A stretch of 64,000 nt of DNA. Source: Pyrrhoderma lamaoense (Eukaryota; Basidiomycota; Agaricomycetes; Hymenochaetales; Hymenochaetaceae). Positions 47,772-59,492 of the stretch are shown one piece after another. The notes beneath the pieces are model-generated. The model worked only from the letters and a program-made list of their open reading frames with translations, ran no database searches and was not told the origin of the DNA. Each line of letters starts with the position of its first letter. Positions within the stretch are counted from its first letter, which is position 1. The position numbers and the translations under genes were made by a program. The stretch covers positions 1,116,001-1,180,000 of the forward strand of contig NBAZ01000006.1 in the NCBI GenBank assembly GCA_002794735.1, given 5' to 3'.

Positions 47772-50352
47772 TCAGGAATCAACATCGCCAACTCGAGTAA
47801 GAGCGACTCTCCTCTTTTTCTTTGGTGGACCAGAAGTAGACTTGCTTGGAGCCTCATTAGAGGTCGAAGACGGCATCGACGGGGACATCTCCGAGAGATC
47901 CAAGGGAGGTGGATCGACACCCACACCACTCGATGAGCTCGTCGAAGCCGTCCTCTCTGGTCTCTCTGGGCTCGGTAATGGAGCACTTCGCTTCATCGGG
48001 GTCGGAGAGTGAGTAATTTGCGCATCACCACCTTGGTTAGTGACAGTCTTATTCGACGTCGTCGACTGGGTACGGCTATGTGAAGGTGTATGTGGATGTG
48101 GATGCACATGTGGGAATGTGATGGCTTGCAACTGGATGGCGTGCTGTTGAGTCGAGTGAACAGGCAAAGGCTCGTCGAAGATGACGATTGTGCAATACCC
48201 ATCACGGGAGGATAGCAATAGACATTGTCCATCTGGGGTCCTGAACTCTCATTAGTACTTTCATCAGTAAGTTCTCATACACGAAGACTCACCATGCCAT
48301 ATCCGTAAACTCATCATAGTGTAGCTTCGTCAACAAGGCTATTGGACCAGCTTGCTGTGTGTCATGAATAGTTATACTGTCCATGGTAGCAACTGCGAAC
48401 AACATCCTGTATGGAAGCGCAAATACCGATCCTGTTCTTTGTCGTGCCGATCTGGTCCGCGTATTTCCCTTTGATCCAGAGGGTCTCGAAGGAGTCGAGG
48501 CCGGGCGTGCAGAGCCTTGTGGGTTACCATCAATAGCAGAAAGTGCTGGTGAAGGTAGTGTCTGAGATGGATGAGGCGTCTGAGGTGATTGAGAAGGTGC
48601 GTGTTGAGATCGGGAATCCGATTCAGATCTTTTTGACGAAGATGAATCTGCAGGTGCAGCAGACGAAGGTACGGGGCCAACCAAATCTACATCAGCTTGT
48701 TCATTGCTCCCTCGTTCTACTGCGATATTCACCGCATGTGGCTCACTAATTTGACTACCTGTAACACTGGGTCTTAGTGAATATAGTACTGGTGAGAATT
48801 TCACTGCAATGCTAGCTTTCTTGTGCCCCGGAAGCTGGGCTATCGGTGGGCGCGCAAAATTCGCTCGAGAATAGATAAACACCGAGGACGCACTTGTCGG
48901 GTCACTTGGCGAGCTGTCAGACGGATGGCCCTTTCTCCCACGAGAGGTCTCACCACCCATTAAGGGTGCTATATTTGAAGGATCCTCAAAGTGGCCTGAT
49001 GGCGTAAGAAGGAGGCCACCATCAGGACTAAAGGTGAGCCTACGGAAGAAGTTTGTGAAACTTTCATCACCGTATAATCGAGTTTGAGCGACGAGTTGCG
49101 GACTTGGAGGAGCTCGAATTGCTGGCAACGGGGGCATAGGAGATGGCGACCGTCCCATATGTGAATTGCTGTAATGAGATGGGGCAGGCGATCCTGGAGC
49201 CGCCGAACTGAATGAAGACCGCCGAGACATAGTACGATCTGAAGGAGGGGGTAAGAAAACAGGCCAGAAGCCGATGGCGTACTTGCGATAGACGGTGCAG
49301 GAGTTAATGGAGTAGCAATTGGTGGAGGGGGTGGATAGATATCGTCCCTATCCGACGCAACATTAGATTCAGCGTCACTGGCTACTGACTCTCTTCGTAC
49401 TGCACGAGATCGTTTACTGACACTGGGAGTTCTGCTCTGCCTTACGTTCATTTTCGTGTTTTTCCCAACAGCATGTACTTCAAATGCATTTGGTCCCTGC
49501 TTTGCAGTGACACTATACACATGTACAGAACGATCAGAGCTTTGAGTAGCAATGTACTCGTTGAGTGGGTCCCAAGCGACACCCTGAACATAATGTGAGT
49601 GTTCCGCAATCTCACGCACGCATTTACCATCTGCAGAGGTAAAGATTCTGGCAGTATTATCTGTGCTACCTGTGATTATGTACTCGCCAGTTGGACTCCA
49701 CGCTAAGTCATAAACTTGCATAGTTGTGCAACGAAATGGAGTCCGCGCTTTCCAAAACTCTTTATCATAGGTAGTTTCCTCAGATTCAGACCCAAAGCTT
49801 GTACTCGGTGCAGTACTTGATGGAGCCCAGATGATGACCATACCATCTGGAATGTGTGCATAAGTAAACACGTCACAACATAATGAATCATGAGAAACAC
49901 ACCATCTCCAGCAGAAGCTATCAGCTCTCCTAAAACAGAAGTCAGTACTTGTACTCAACGAGTCACGTGTGAGCGCATACCATTTGGACTGAATCTTACA
50001 ACGTTAACCGGCGCTTGATGTTTGGCTAGCGTTGATAGATACTCAACCCGAGGGGGGTGAGGGGCAGGTTGGTTTGAACCTGACGCGCTTTCAGCCACGC
50101 TTGGTGGGAGTATGTTCGGATATACCATCCATAGCTTGTTATTCCTTTAGTATTTATACAAGTTGTTTTTAACTAAGATGAAGTGCATACCCGAACATTA
50201 TTGTCTTCGCCAGCGGTGGCAAGACGGTACGATTGCTGAGTGAAATCGCTGTCGTTTGCAGGACGCGCCTTCTTGAACGGCACAGGTTGGAAATCGCACG
50301 AATTAATTGGCTTACTCTCGTGCCATCTTATTTCGAGAGTCCTGACGCGCAT
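47772..50352 (-). CDS. CAC2: Chromatin assembly factor 1 subunit B (Cac2/p60), WD40
   Basis: WD40 subunit of CAF-1, which deposits H3-H4 behind replication forks. Start at 50352: MRVRTLEIRWHESKPINSCDFQP, the typical Cac2 opening. WD repeats follow: YRLATAGEDNNVR-VWMV, HQAPVNVVRFSPN-GELIASAGD-DGMVIIW, VYDLAWSPTGEYIITGSTDNTARIF, VQGVAWDPLNEYIATQSSDRSVHVYSV, then FFRRLTFSPDGGLLLTPSG, LPYRMLFAVATMDSITIHDT and DEFTDMAW-TPDGQCLLLSSRDGYC. Long Ser/Pro-rich inserts separate the repeats. The tail ends in a basic KKKRRV-type nuclear signal. All exons join in frame. The apparent frame change near 49240 is a 44-nt intron, 49239-49282 (GTACGC...CCTTCAG). Confidence 0.92.
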
Positions 50353-50671
50353 TTTATTTGTCGTTGTCGTCAAAGGAGACAAAAGACGAACAAGAGGTGA
50401 GATGGACAAGGCGCAGAGAGAGAAAGGCTCACGAACGTGATCTAATAATTGACGCGTACCATATCAGGAAGGCAAACGCCCTCATGTGTCACACCTTGGT
50501 TACGCATTTTATATTCATATTGTTACGCTGACTACCGAGTCATTTAAACCGACAGTAGCTATCACATCGACGAAAACAATCAAAGAAGCAATATGCTGGG
50601 GATGTATGCAAAGAGAACAATGATGTACATATGTAGTGTATAAAACATACAGTAAGAATGGATGCCTGTGC
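50353..50671. promoter_or_regulatory. Spacer between eIF2-beta 3' end and CAC2 start
   Basis: 319 bases between head-to-tail minus-strand genes. It must contain the CAC2 promoter and the eIF2-beta polyadenylation region. No distinct element is seen. Confidence 0.4.
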
Positions 50672-51993
50672 TCAAGCTGTTTTGTTTTTGCTTCTACGTC
50701 CAACTTGTGCTTGGAATCCACTTTTGATAGTGTTCACAGACCGTCTCGAGCCACACGATTCACACGAAACGAAGAAAATACGATTCTCTTTCGTCAAAAC
50801 AGTATCCGGTGACTTGCAAGTTTTACAGGTCACATATTCAACTGTAATTATCAAATTAATGACCAAATCATGATGGAAGTCATAGAATAAGTACACACCA
50901 ATGTAGCGCCTCAAAACGTTTTCAATTTGTTTTTGTTGGAAGCGACCTTTGATAACAAGGCGCCCAGAGCCGTCTACTGAGCCATTTGTTCCCATTTCAG
51001 CAAACATGAACTGGATAACGTGTTCGGGGGATCTGTGCATCCTCTTGCATATATCACCAACATTAGCGAAGACAGTTTTCTTGTTCCCTTCACGGAGAAT
51101 TTGTGGAGGTGCGATGGTATAGCGCTTGCCAATAGACGACAGAAGAGAAGGATGAGCCGCATGTAAAAGACTATAGAAACGGTGTAGGAGCTTCGGGGTC
51201 ACAGTTAGCTGAATGCGTGTCATTAATAGAAAATATAGCTATACCTCTTGATAGGTGTAATCGCGGTCGCTTCCTAGCCATGGCTCTTCTGCATCCCCAC
51301 GGCGCTCGTCTCCTCCCGAAGCAAATACATCATCCCCAAGTTCTCCTTCATCTATGTTATCGAGATGTGCACCATTAGCTTCATCCCCCTGAGCATCACC
51401 TAATTCCTTTTCAAATGCTTCAAGATCGAACGCTGCCTTCTTCTTTGATGATTTCTTTTTCTTTTTAAGATCACTGAAGTCGAAATCATCTCCTGCTGCG
51501 GCACCATCCTCTCCATCCTTCCCTACGGGGTCGAAGCACCTGATTCCTCGTCTAGATCGAGTGGTAACTTCTTTTTCTTTTTCTTCTTAAGGTCCGAGAA
51601 ATCGAGGTCGTCTGCAGGAGCTTCCGCTGGAGTTGATGCCCCAGAGCCCTCTTCACCCTACGTCATAAATTTGATTTAGATGGTTTTCACAAAAGACTAA
51701 GTTTTCATTCAAACATACGAGATCCATAGGAATTTCCTTTTTCTTTTTCTTCTTTTTCATATCTCCAAACATAGACTTGAAGTCCTCATCACCATTTTCA
51801 TTATCGCCTCCTTTTTCTTTTTCTAGATCACTTTGCTTCATCCGTTCATGGGCTGTTGGTGCATCATCGTCTTCAAGGGGGCAGGGGTAGTAGGGTCTGC
51901 ATCAGCACCAAGAGGATCTTCGGTGAACGCAACGGTCTTCTTCTTTTTCTTCTTCTTAAGAGAGGGGTCAAATAGTGGTTCTTCAGAAGCCAT
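50672..51993 (-). CDS. SUI3: Translation initiation factor eIF2 subunit beta
   Basis: Subunit of the eIF2 GTPase that delivers Met-tRNAi. The N-terminal half carries lysine-rich boxes (which in yeast bind eIF5 and eIF2B): [36 protein letters not shown] and [15 protein letters not shown]. The core follows: [71 protein letters not shown]. The C-terminal zinc ribbon has CKTC and [10 protein letters not shown]. Frame breaks: GGGGG at 51877-51881 (sense C run, six C expected for [11 protein letters not shown]) and GGGG at 51527-51530 (five C expected for [13 protein letters not shown]). Both are one base short in a gene that should be essential. It is divergent from ATP3. Confidence 0.95.
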
Positions 51994-52248
51994 CTCTGTA
52001 GGCTGTTAATGAGGGTGCTATAGAGAAAGTGAGAGGATGGCTGCTGAGAGTCGATCTGTCGTCTCTGTCGATTGGATGACTCAAGGCGTATGCGTGGGTC
52101 TGAATAAGGAAAGCCGATCTAGAATCAACTCCGAATGAAAAATGGCGGAAGTAACCGGGGAAAGCGACCTTGGACGTGACTGGACGTCCTCATAAAGTTG
52201 AGCTCATCGTCTTCCCTCCCTTTCCTTTTCTATCCTCCAAACTAGACA
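51994..52248. promoter_or_regulatory. Compact divergent promoter eIF2-beta / ATP3
   Basis: Only 255 bases separate the two start codons, so both promoters share it. A pyrimidine-rich patch lies right before the ATP3 start (TTCCCTCCCTTTCC, about 52211-52228). Confidence 0.5.
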
Positions 52249-53480
52249 ATGTTGGCAAGGCGTTCGCTCGCCCTGGGTCGCGTGGCCACCCAGCAGGCCC
52301 CGCTTGCTGCGCCTTCTGGTGCAAGAAACATGGCAACCCTTCGGGAACTTGAACTGCGTCTCAAGTCTGTCCGTAACATTGAGAAAATCACGAAGGTCAG
52401 TATAAATTGCTATATTCAACAACCAGCAGTATTTTTGTCTTTGAGGAGGAAAGAAGTAATATGAATAATTTCGATTTTATAGTCGATGAAAATGATTGCT
52501 TCAACGAAGCTCGCCAAGGCGCAGCGCGCTATGCAAGCTGGCAAAGAATATGGCTCAGCTAATGCTGGTATGCTTTTCGTTCCACTCTAACGTCTTCTTA
52601 AAACGGGCTTATTCTCTGCTATCATTACTATATAGAACTTTTCGAACACTCTGCCTCTGAAGAGACCCCCAAACGCAAGCTCTTCATCGTCGTCTCTTCC
52701 GACAAGGGTCTTTGCGGAGGTATCCATTCATCCGTCACTAAGGCCACTCGTCGTGCATTCGCAGAGGGAGAAGCAGACCCCGAGTCTCCGATCATGGTCG
52801 TCGGTGATAAGTCCAAAGCCCAGATCTCTCGTCTTCTTGGAAAAAACCTTGTACTCTCGTTTAACCAAATCGGACGTGATGTACCAACATTCGCCGATGC
52901 TGCAGCCATTGCAGACCTCGTTACCTCCTCTGGTGTTAAGTACGATGCTGTGAACATTGTTTACAACAAATTCGTGTCCGCCATCTCGTATGAATCTGCC
53001 CAGGTCTCAGTCATGAACGAGGAAGGTCTCAAAGAGGCTCGTAAGTAAAAATTGTTATTACAAGTGACCTTAAGGATTTATGGAGATTTAATATCTTGTA
53101 AAGCCGGATTCAAGGCATACGAAATGGAAGATGATGTGACCAAGGATCTTGCTGAATTCGCGCTTGCCAATGCTATTTTCTCCGCTCTCGTTGAAGGTCA
53201 TGCTTGCGAAATCAGCTCTCGGTATGTTTTCTCCGTTGAGCTAGTACCTAATAGACGTACTGAAGACTTGTGTAAACAGCCGAAATGCTATGGACAATGC
53301 CTCAAAGAACGCTGGTGATATGATTGGTAGCTTGACCCTCCAATACAACCGTGGACGCCAAGCAGCCATTACCAACGAACTTGTTGATATCATTACTGGT
53401 ACGCTCATAAGCCAATTTCTAGTGTCTTTCAGCTTATATAACTGACTTCCTATCTACTATCAGGTGCGAGTGCGTTGTGA
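52249..53480 (+). CDS. ATP3: Mitochondrial ATP synthase F1 subunit gamma
   Basis: Central rotor stalk of the mitochondrial F1Fo ATP synthase. The N-terminus [20 protein letters not shown] is basic and hydroxyl-rich, fitting a mitochondrial presequence. The mature chain begins near [37 protein letters not shown], the family signature. Further blocks are [45 protein letters not shown] and the C-terminal [20 protein letters not shown] and [23 protein letters not shown], which contacts the beta subunits. Six exons all join in frame, so this gene shows no lesion. Confidence 0.97.
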
Positions 53481-54671
53481 TCTAAGAGTGCCAGATCTCC
53501 CTGTTAGAAAGCTTTTTATGAAGTATAAATAAAATTTCTGCTTTCTTCTCCAATGAATAGCTTTCACTCTGAGGGCAATCAGAATGAGGATCAAAGTATT
53601 GCTTAAGACAGAGGAAGTGAAGATGCACACACAATATGTGTATAGAGCACACTAGATTACAATTTAGTTATCACTACTTCAAATCCTCCTCTGATACGTG
53701 AGCGTGTGACGTCATCCATTTGCTGTAACTTACAGTGTAAGTGCTTTTATGAGACTCGGATATGTAGATAACTACTCAGTACTGATGAACAGTAGTATAC
53801 CTACGTCCTATTCATTTACAGCATCGTATCCCCTTGTTCAGCTCCTATGAGCTCTACTCATGCTCAGCATACAACAAGACAAGATTTGAATATAAATGAC
53901 ATCTAACACACATATCTAACACTATGTTATTATTTGACATTCCATTTCTACATCTTATTGTACATTACAACTTCTTTATTTCAAGGATTTCGAGCTTCTT
54001 GTAGCTTTAATACGAGGGAGAAAGAAAAGAGTTAACATAGTAAAACTGTAGAACCGGACGAAGGAGGCAGAAGGTCATAAACAGAAAGGGCAAATGGGAA
54101 GGGGATAAAGAGGCAGGCTATGTTTGATCATTCGTTAAAGTTATTAATATTGGTTGTGGTTAATTCTTTGGTTATTTTCCGTTTGTTGTTACAATTATTT
54201 CCGAGTGATCAAATGAGGCAAAGAGAAAGAAAGGGGGAGCAGAAGGGGAAAGGATGTGGCGGGGATGTGTAAACGCATCTTTGGGTTGAGAGGGACCGCT
54301 AGTATGTCAAACTCAAGATACTCGATAAACGAGAGTAAATGGAATAAGATGAGAAAATAAACATTTAAGAAGAAAAATTGAAAAACTGGAAAGAGTAGGC
54401 CCAGCCAGGTAGAAATTTAAGGGAGTAACTCTTGAAGCGGAACAAACGAGCGTTACTTGAGAACGTTGTTTGTTTTCAACAAATAAAGGCACTGAAATAA
54501 ATGACGAAGATTGATATCCCAAGGCAGACGGGCAGACGGGCACGAATAAGATATATATATGAGTCTGTAGGGCAGAAAACAGAGACTTGGAAATTGTAGG
54601 TAGATGTATGTTGAAGGGAAGAAAAAGTGAAAGAGTAATGAGTGAATGACTGGGGTAGAAGTAGAGAAAAA
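53481..54671. other. 1.2-kb convergent intergenic region
   Basis: It holds the 3' flanks of ATP3 and the UspA gene. AT-rich in the first half, purine-rich near 54180-54260. No supported gene. Confidence 0.5.
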
Positions 54672-55921
54672 CTAGGTTCGAGTGGTCGTCGGGGTAATCG
54701 CGGGACTTTTCAATACGTGATCTATGCTCTTACTGAAAAAGACAATGCAAAGTAAAGTTGGGAAATAGCGTATTAGACTTGGACTTTGTTTTGAGTTTAG
54801 ACAGATGATGGACTCACTCTTCAAAATGTGTGCCACGCTTAGGATTTTGTCTTCGTTTCGTCAACATCTTTCGTACCTTTCTCTCGGGACGGACAACAAT
54901 TACAGGTACCGGAGACCTGGACAGACAATATCTAGGTCAAGAGAATCAGTATAAAAACCCAAAGACAATGCTTAAAAGTTCCTAGCATATACACACCTAG
55001 AAACACTACCCATTCCACCAGAGATAGCTGCACCGAAAGCTTTCATCCCCCTTGTTCCTCTTGTACCAACAACAAGAGAGTCAGGTCTATATAGAGCAAT
55101 CAACCTTTCTATTGTTTCTGTGACTCTGCCACCAATGAATTCAAGAATGATTGAGAGCTTATTAAAAACAAAACAAATTATGTTAGGTTTCGATTGTAAT
55201 GAAGCAAGTGATAAGTAATAAATACCTACCTTGCGATCGGGGTCATATTCGATATTCATACGCTGAACTTGTCTGAGTAGTTCACGAGCTTCTTCACGCA
55301 GGTCATCGTGATCCCGGTCACCTATAGTTGTAGTTGCAGAATTAGATCAGTTAGCATATAAGCATTTCATCTTCAATGATCGATGAACAAAACGAGATGA
55401 TAGTTATAGATCTCTTGCTCCAATTTCCTGGTCCAATAACTTTCTATTTTCGTACTGCACTCACCAAGGTCGTCGGGATCAAATCCCCTAAAAACAATTA
55501 ACTCATCCCCGTCCTGTACTAAGCTCTCCATCGTCCAGTCCAGGGCCTCCGACCCACTCTCATCCGGACTAGCTGCAACGAGGAACACACGCGTTTGACG
55601 ATTTCGACAATAGCCTTCTGACTTTACTGAGATTGTGTAACTGAACATGGACGCTGCGGGGTTTTCGAAGGTGTCGAAGGAGACCTTAGGTAGGTAGCCT
55701 GAAGCGTTCGTTACGGATGAACCGGTTGATGTTGGGACAAGGGGAGCACCTAAGAGCATCGGGCTTGAGCATCCTGCGGCTTCGGCTATGACTGAAGGGG
55801 TCTGGGGAGAGGAAGTTGCGGAGAAGCATTGGCTAGTTTGCTTCAAGGCTGAACGGAGTCCCGTTGCAGGTGGAAGCGGAATATGGTTTGGACGTTCGTG
55901 CGTTGTAGTAGGTGTAGCCAT
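54672..55921 (-). CDS. Universal stress protein (UspA) domain protein
   Basis: Fungal UspA-domain protein. The N-terminal ~85 residues are low complexity. The UspA fold begins RVFLVAASPDESGSEALDWTM, then DELIVFRGFDPDDLG, DHDDLREEARELLRQV, SIILEFIGGRVTETIERLI, and the nucleotide-binding signature DSLVVGTRGTRGMKAFGAAI-GGMGSVSR, followed by YCLSRSPVPVIVVRPERKV. The G-x2-G-x9-G(S) spacing suggests an ATP-binding type. Six exons join in frame, ending SPAITPTTTRT. It shares a 231-bp divergent promoter with the WW-domain gene. The physiological role of fungal UspA proteins is largely unknown. Confidence 0.9.
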
Positions 55922-56152
55922 GGTGGAGTTGTATCTGGATGTGTGGGTGTATATGTATGGGCGAGCACAGGAGGTCCGGTGTGCTTAAATCCTGGGCTAC
56001 TTGCTAGGGCCAGGCACGCGAGTCATTACAAGTAGCCTTCTTCATCGCGTACACAGCAAAGGGTTACATGCACGTGATGACTAAGCATCACCTCCAAAAT
56101 GAATGACATGGAATTTCCAATTTCAGCTGCTTAATCTCTTCCCTAGCCCATC
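55922..56152. promoter_or_regulatory. Divergent promoter UspA / WW protein
   Basis: 231 bases between divergent start codons, including CACGTG at 56072-56077, a possible E-box for bHLH factors. Confidence 0.4.
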
Positions 56153-57108
56153 ATGTCGGTGGTCAATGATGCCTCGACCTCAACCTCGCCATCTCAATCT
56201 CCGTCTACTTCAAAGAAAGAACTATCAGAAACTAATGAGGCGTCCGGGCCTTTAAACAGAGAAGAAGAAGAAGAAGAGAAAAAGGAATCGAAGAAAAGCG
56301 AGTCGGACGCCAAGGACAATGTTGTTGTTACTGATGATGGAGAGAAGGTTACTGCGGCGGCAGAAACGACAGTGGAAGAAAAGGAAAAGGAGGAAGGTCT
56401 CTCAGTCAACTCGCCCTCAGGAGAGAGCATCCATCTACCGCCAGCAGTTAATGCTCATGTTAACGGGGACTGGCAGGCGATATGGTCCCCACCACATAAC
56501 ATGTATTACTTCTACAACATGCGAACGAATGAGACAACATGGACGAATCCTTTAGCAAGTTCTGATACCACCTCCTCTAATGCTTCTGCCTTAACTTCTA
56601 CTCCTACCTACAATGGGCACTATAATGCAACTGCAGCGGCAGCAGCAGCACAGGGTATTGATCCATCCTTAGCATACCTTGACCCAAATCTTGTAGCAGG
56701 CCCTTCAAACCCATCCGCGTATACTTACTCAGCAAAGTTCAACGCACGGACCGGGGCTTTCACTCGTCCAGATGGAAGGGATCCAGAACATGTATCCGAG
56801 TATGAACGCATGAAGCGCATGAACAACTTTTATTTCGATATGGATCAATGGCAAAAGGAGGTTGACACTAGTACGGTAGATGAGGCGAATAAGAAGAGGA
56901 AGAAACCAACGAAGAAGGACTTGGTGAGTTCTACGTCTCTTTCTATTAAATCTTGTCTTTTGATCAGGAGAAAATAAATACTGATATTCTATTTGTCTTT
57001 CTCCCTTTTCATACTCTCTCTCCCTTTCGGAAAACTAACAAACAGGAATCATTTAAGGAACGAAAGAAGCAAAAGAAACTTGCAAAGACCGCATGGTTGC
57101 GAACATAA
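56153..57108 (+). CDS. WW-domain protein
   Basis: A 290-residue-class protein with one WW domain: GDWQAIWSPPHNMYYFYNMRTNETTW split here as two Trp (GDWQAIW and NETTWTNP) around an aromatic pair YYFYN, followed by Pro. WW domains bind proline-rich ligands. The N-terminus is highly charged (E/K-rich, 56225-56400). The second half has a conserved-looking segment, YTYSAKFNARTGAFTRPDG and MNNFYFDMDQWQKEV, and ends in a Lys-rich helix (KKRKKPTKKDL | ESFKERKKQKKLAKTAWLRT) across an intron starting GTGAGTTCT. The Lys-rich end suggests a nuclear or RNA-associated role, but I do not recognise a named orthologue. Confidence 0.85.
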
Positions 57109-59492
57109 TCTGATTGTCTGTTTATCTGTTTTTCTATCTGGTCATCATTACATATATATACATGTATTTTCAATTGCATATATCTCTGTAGAAACAGTCT
57201 CTTTCCCCGTCTTCGAAACTTATTTTATTACTCAGACGACAAGCAATCTTTTAAAGTCATGGAAACAAGCAAGATACCAAGATGACTCTTCGTAGGTTTC
57301 ATGCTTTTCCTGATTTCATATCTTCTACTCCCCATCCTTTCTCTCGCTTTATCACTCTAATTTGTGGATGCTCAACCAGTTCCTAGTTCATATATTCTAC
57401 CCAGTCAACCACACAACTTCTCACCGAAGCCTAGGCTGCTCCAAGTTCCATAAATCACCTTTTGTAGGAGTGTACGTCGATATGTATGTGTGTGGGGGAG
57501 AGAGAATGTGGTTCCCCTTTAGCCACCCCCTTCATATAGCTTAATAGCTAAAGATGGATATCGTCTCTCTTTTCCATATATAATCTTCGCTCACATAAAT
57601 TTGGATAGAGCACGTCTTATCATCCGTTCAAGCCGAGGAAATTACTACCAGAGTGAAGGCAAGAACAGATAAAACTGAGAAAAGTTCACTCAGATAAGTG
57701 CTCGTATCTCACTTGTCGCCTTTGTTTAAAATGAGTTATGGGTTTATAATATACACATGTATGACGTGCAAAAACAAGTACGATGGACGGGCGCACTTGT
57801 GGTTCTGTTGCGTTGCACATTGTCAGTTCTATGTTAATAGCACTATGAAACAAAGTGACACTAAAGTTTCTATTAGTATCCGTGTCGCGATGATTCTTTC
57901 CGGCTATCGTTTGATGCCTCACCTCAAATAAATAAAGTACAACATATTTTAAAATACAACTCATAGTAACCCATCCCCTAGTGGAAAATTATAACGTTGC
58001 CACCAATACTACAATTTCTGAGAACTCCGAGCCCGGTCTGACATCTCGTAATTGTAATATGTACTCCTCTTTTTTTACAGCCATATCTTTATTTACATGT
58101 AAACTATGTGATACAAACACGCTACGACATCAATTATATATCGGGCACTCCGCAGCCCGAAAGAACCAAAGGAAGACTGAAGGAAACAAAAGGAATAGAT
58201 CATCATTATCCCTCTATCACCTTATCACCTTAATGCTAAATTGATGATGATTAATTCGTTTCTAAACTTATTAAGTGATACTCTCATTCATCCATATTTG
58301 TTCATATGAGCGCAAGGATAGTGGGATATGAATAAAACCCACCCGTCTCTCACGTCTCATAATTCAGTAATTTTGTACATATACATACTCAGACACGAAC
58401 ACACAGATACAGATACACAAGCACACGCACAAGTAGATAACAATTAGAGGCGAAAATAAGGGAGAACGATAAGCATCTGTGGAATAACATTTGAATATAT
58501 TATCATATCAATGAGGAGCGAAGGACAAGACAGAGACAGGAGAGGGAGAGACATAACATATCGGAGGGAACAGAGAGGTACAAATACCAAAATTCGAACA
58601 TCACGCATCAAACAACCGAGTTAAGCTAATCGACAAAACGGAGCGAATAACGAACTAAGAACGAAACCGAGAAACATGAAGTTGTTTGGCAAGATAATAT
58701 CAAATCAACGAAGCAATGTTGGAGGAAAGGAAGTCAAACATAAACGACGAGATGAGGGTAAAAGTGGGAATGTGAGCGAGAGGAGGGAAAAACTGCTAGG
58801 CTCTGGGAGGGAGAAGAGTTGTGAAACCATAGATGTGAGTTTCAGAGAGAAAGGAAGAGGGGCTTGATAACATGAAGAAAAAGACGGGGAAATAGATAGT
58901 AAAACAGAATCCGTGGTCGTGAGGTATCATTGAGAGAGTTTCAGAGAATATAAAAGGGATGGGGATAGAGTGTTATAAAGATACAGATACAGAAAAGAGG
59001 TCAGAGACGAGACCGGGTGATGAAGACCCCAAACGAGAGGTTGATGGTTAGACGAAGAGGGTTGCTAATGGAACGGGGTGATATGGCGTTGGAGATGGAG
59101 ATGAGATTAGGACTAAAGAAAATGAAAACGTAAAATGGGAAGTGCTGATGTGTTGATGAGGGTACGCGACATAAAAGGAAGCAGACGAAAAATAAAAGAA
59201 GTAAAGGAGGATGATGAAATAATTTTGTGTAATTTGTGTGTGTATGATATGAAACGCTAGGCCAGGAGAAGAGAAAGTGGGTTCTGTAATAAGGGTACAT
59301 GTGTATGACCTCATTCTCCGTGTGGCATATTTCATAGTCAAATGAATATTAAGGGGGATCAACAATGTCTTTGAATTAGGTTGATCAATTGGTACTGAAA
59401 GAAATTTTCAATACTTCCCCAAAAGTGAGTTCGACTCGTGATGAAGGTCACATTTTTTTGATATCTGGGATGGTGATAGTATCAAAAAGTTT
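57109..59492. other. 2.4-kb convergent gene-poor region
   Basis: This lies between the WW gene and the septin-like gene, which converge. Purine-rich on the plus strand from about 58430 to 59200. Short open frames look random. No gene or RNA supported. Confidence 0.5.

Noticed and set aside
49239..49282. Apparent frame break in CAC2 before MSRRSSF
   Set aside because: A 44-nt GT-AG intron with a pyrimidine-rich acceptor joins the two frames exactly, so no base loss is needed.
57686..57964. 92-codon minus-strand open frame between the WW and septin-like genes
   Set aside because: No domain, no signal, mirrored by an equally long frame on the other strand, and no consistent splice sites.
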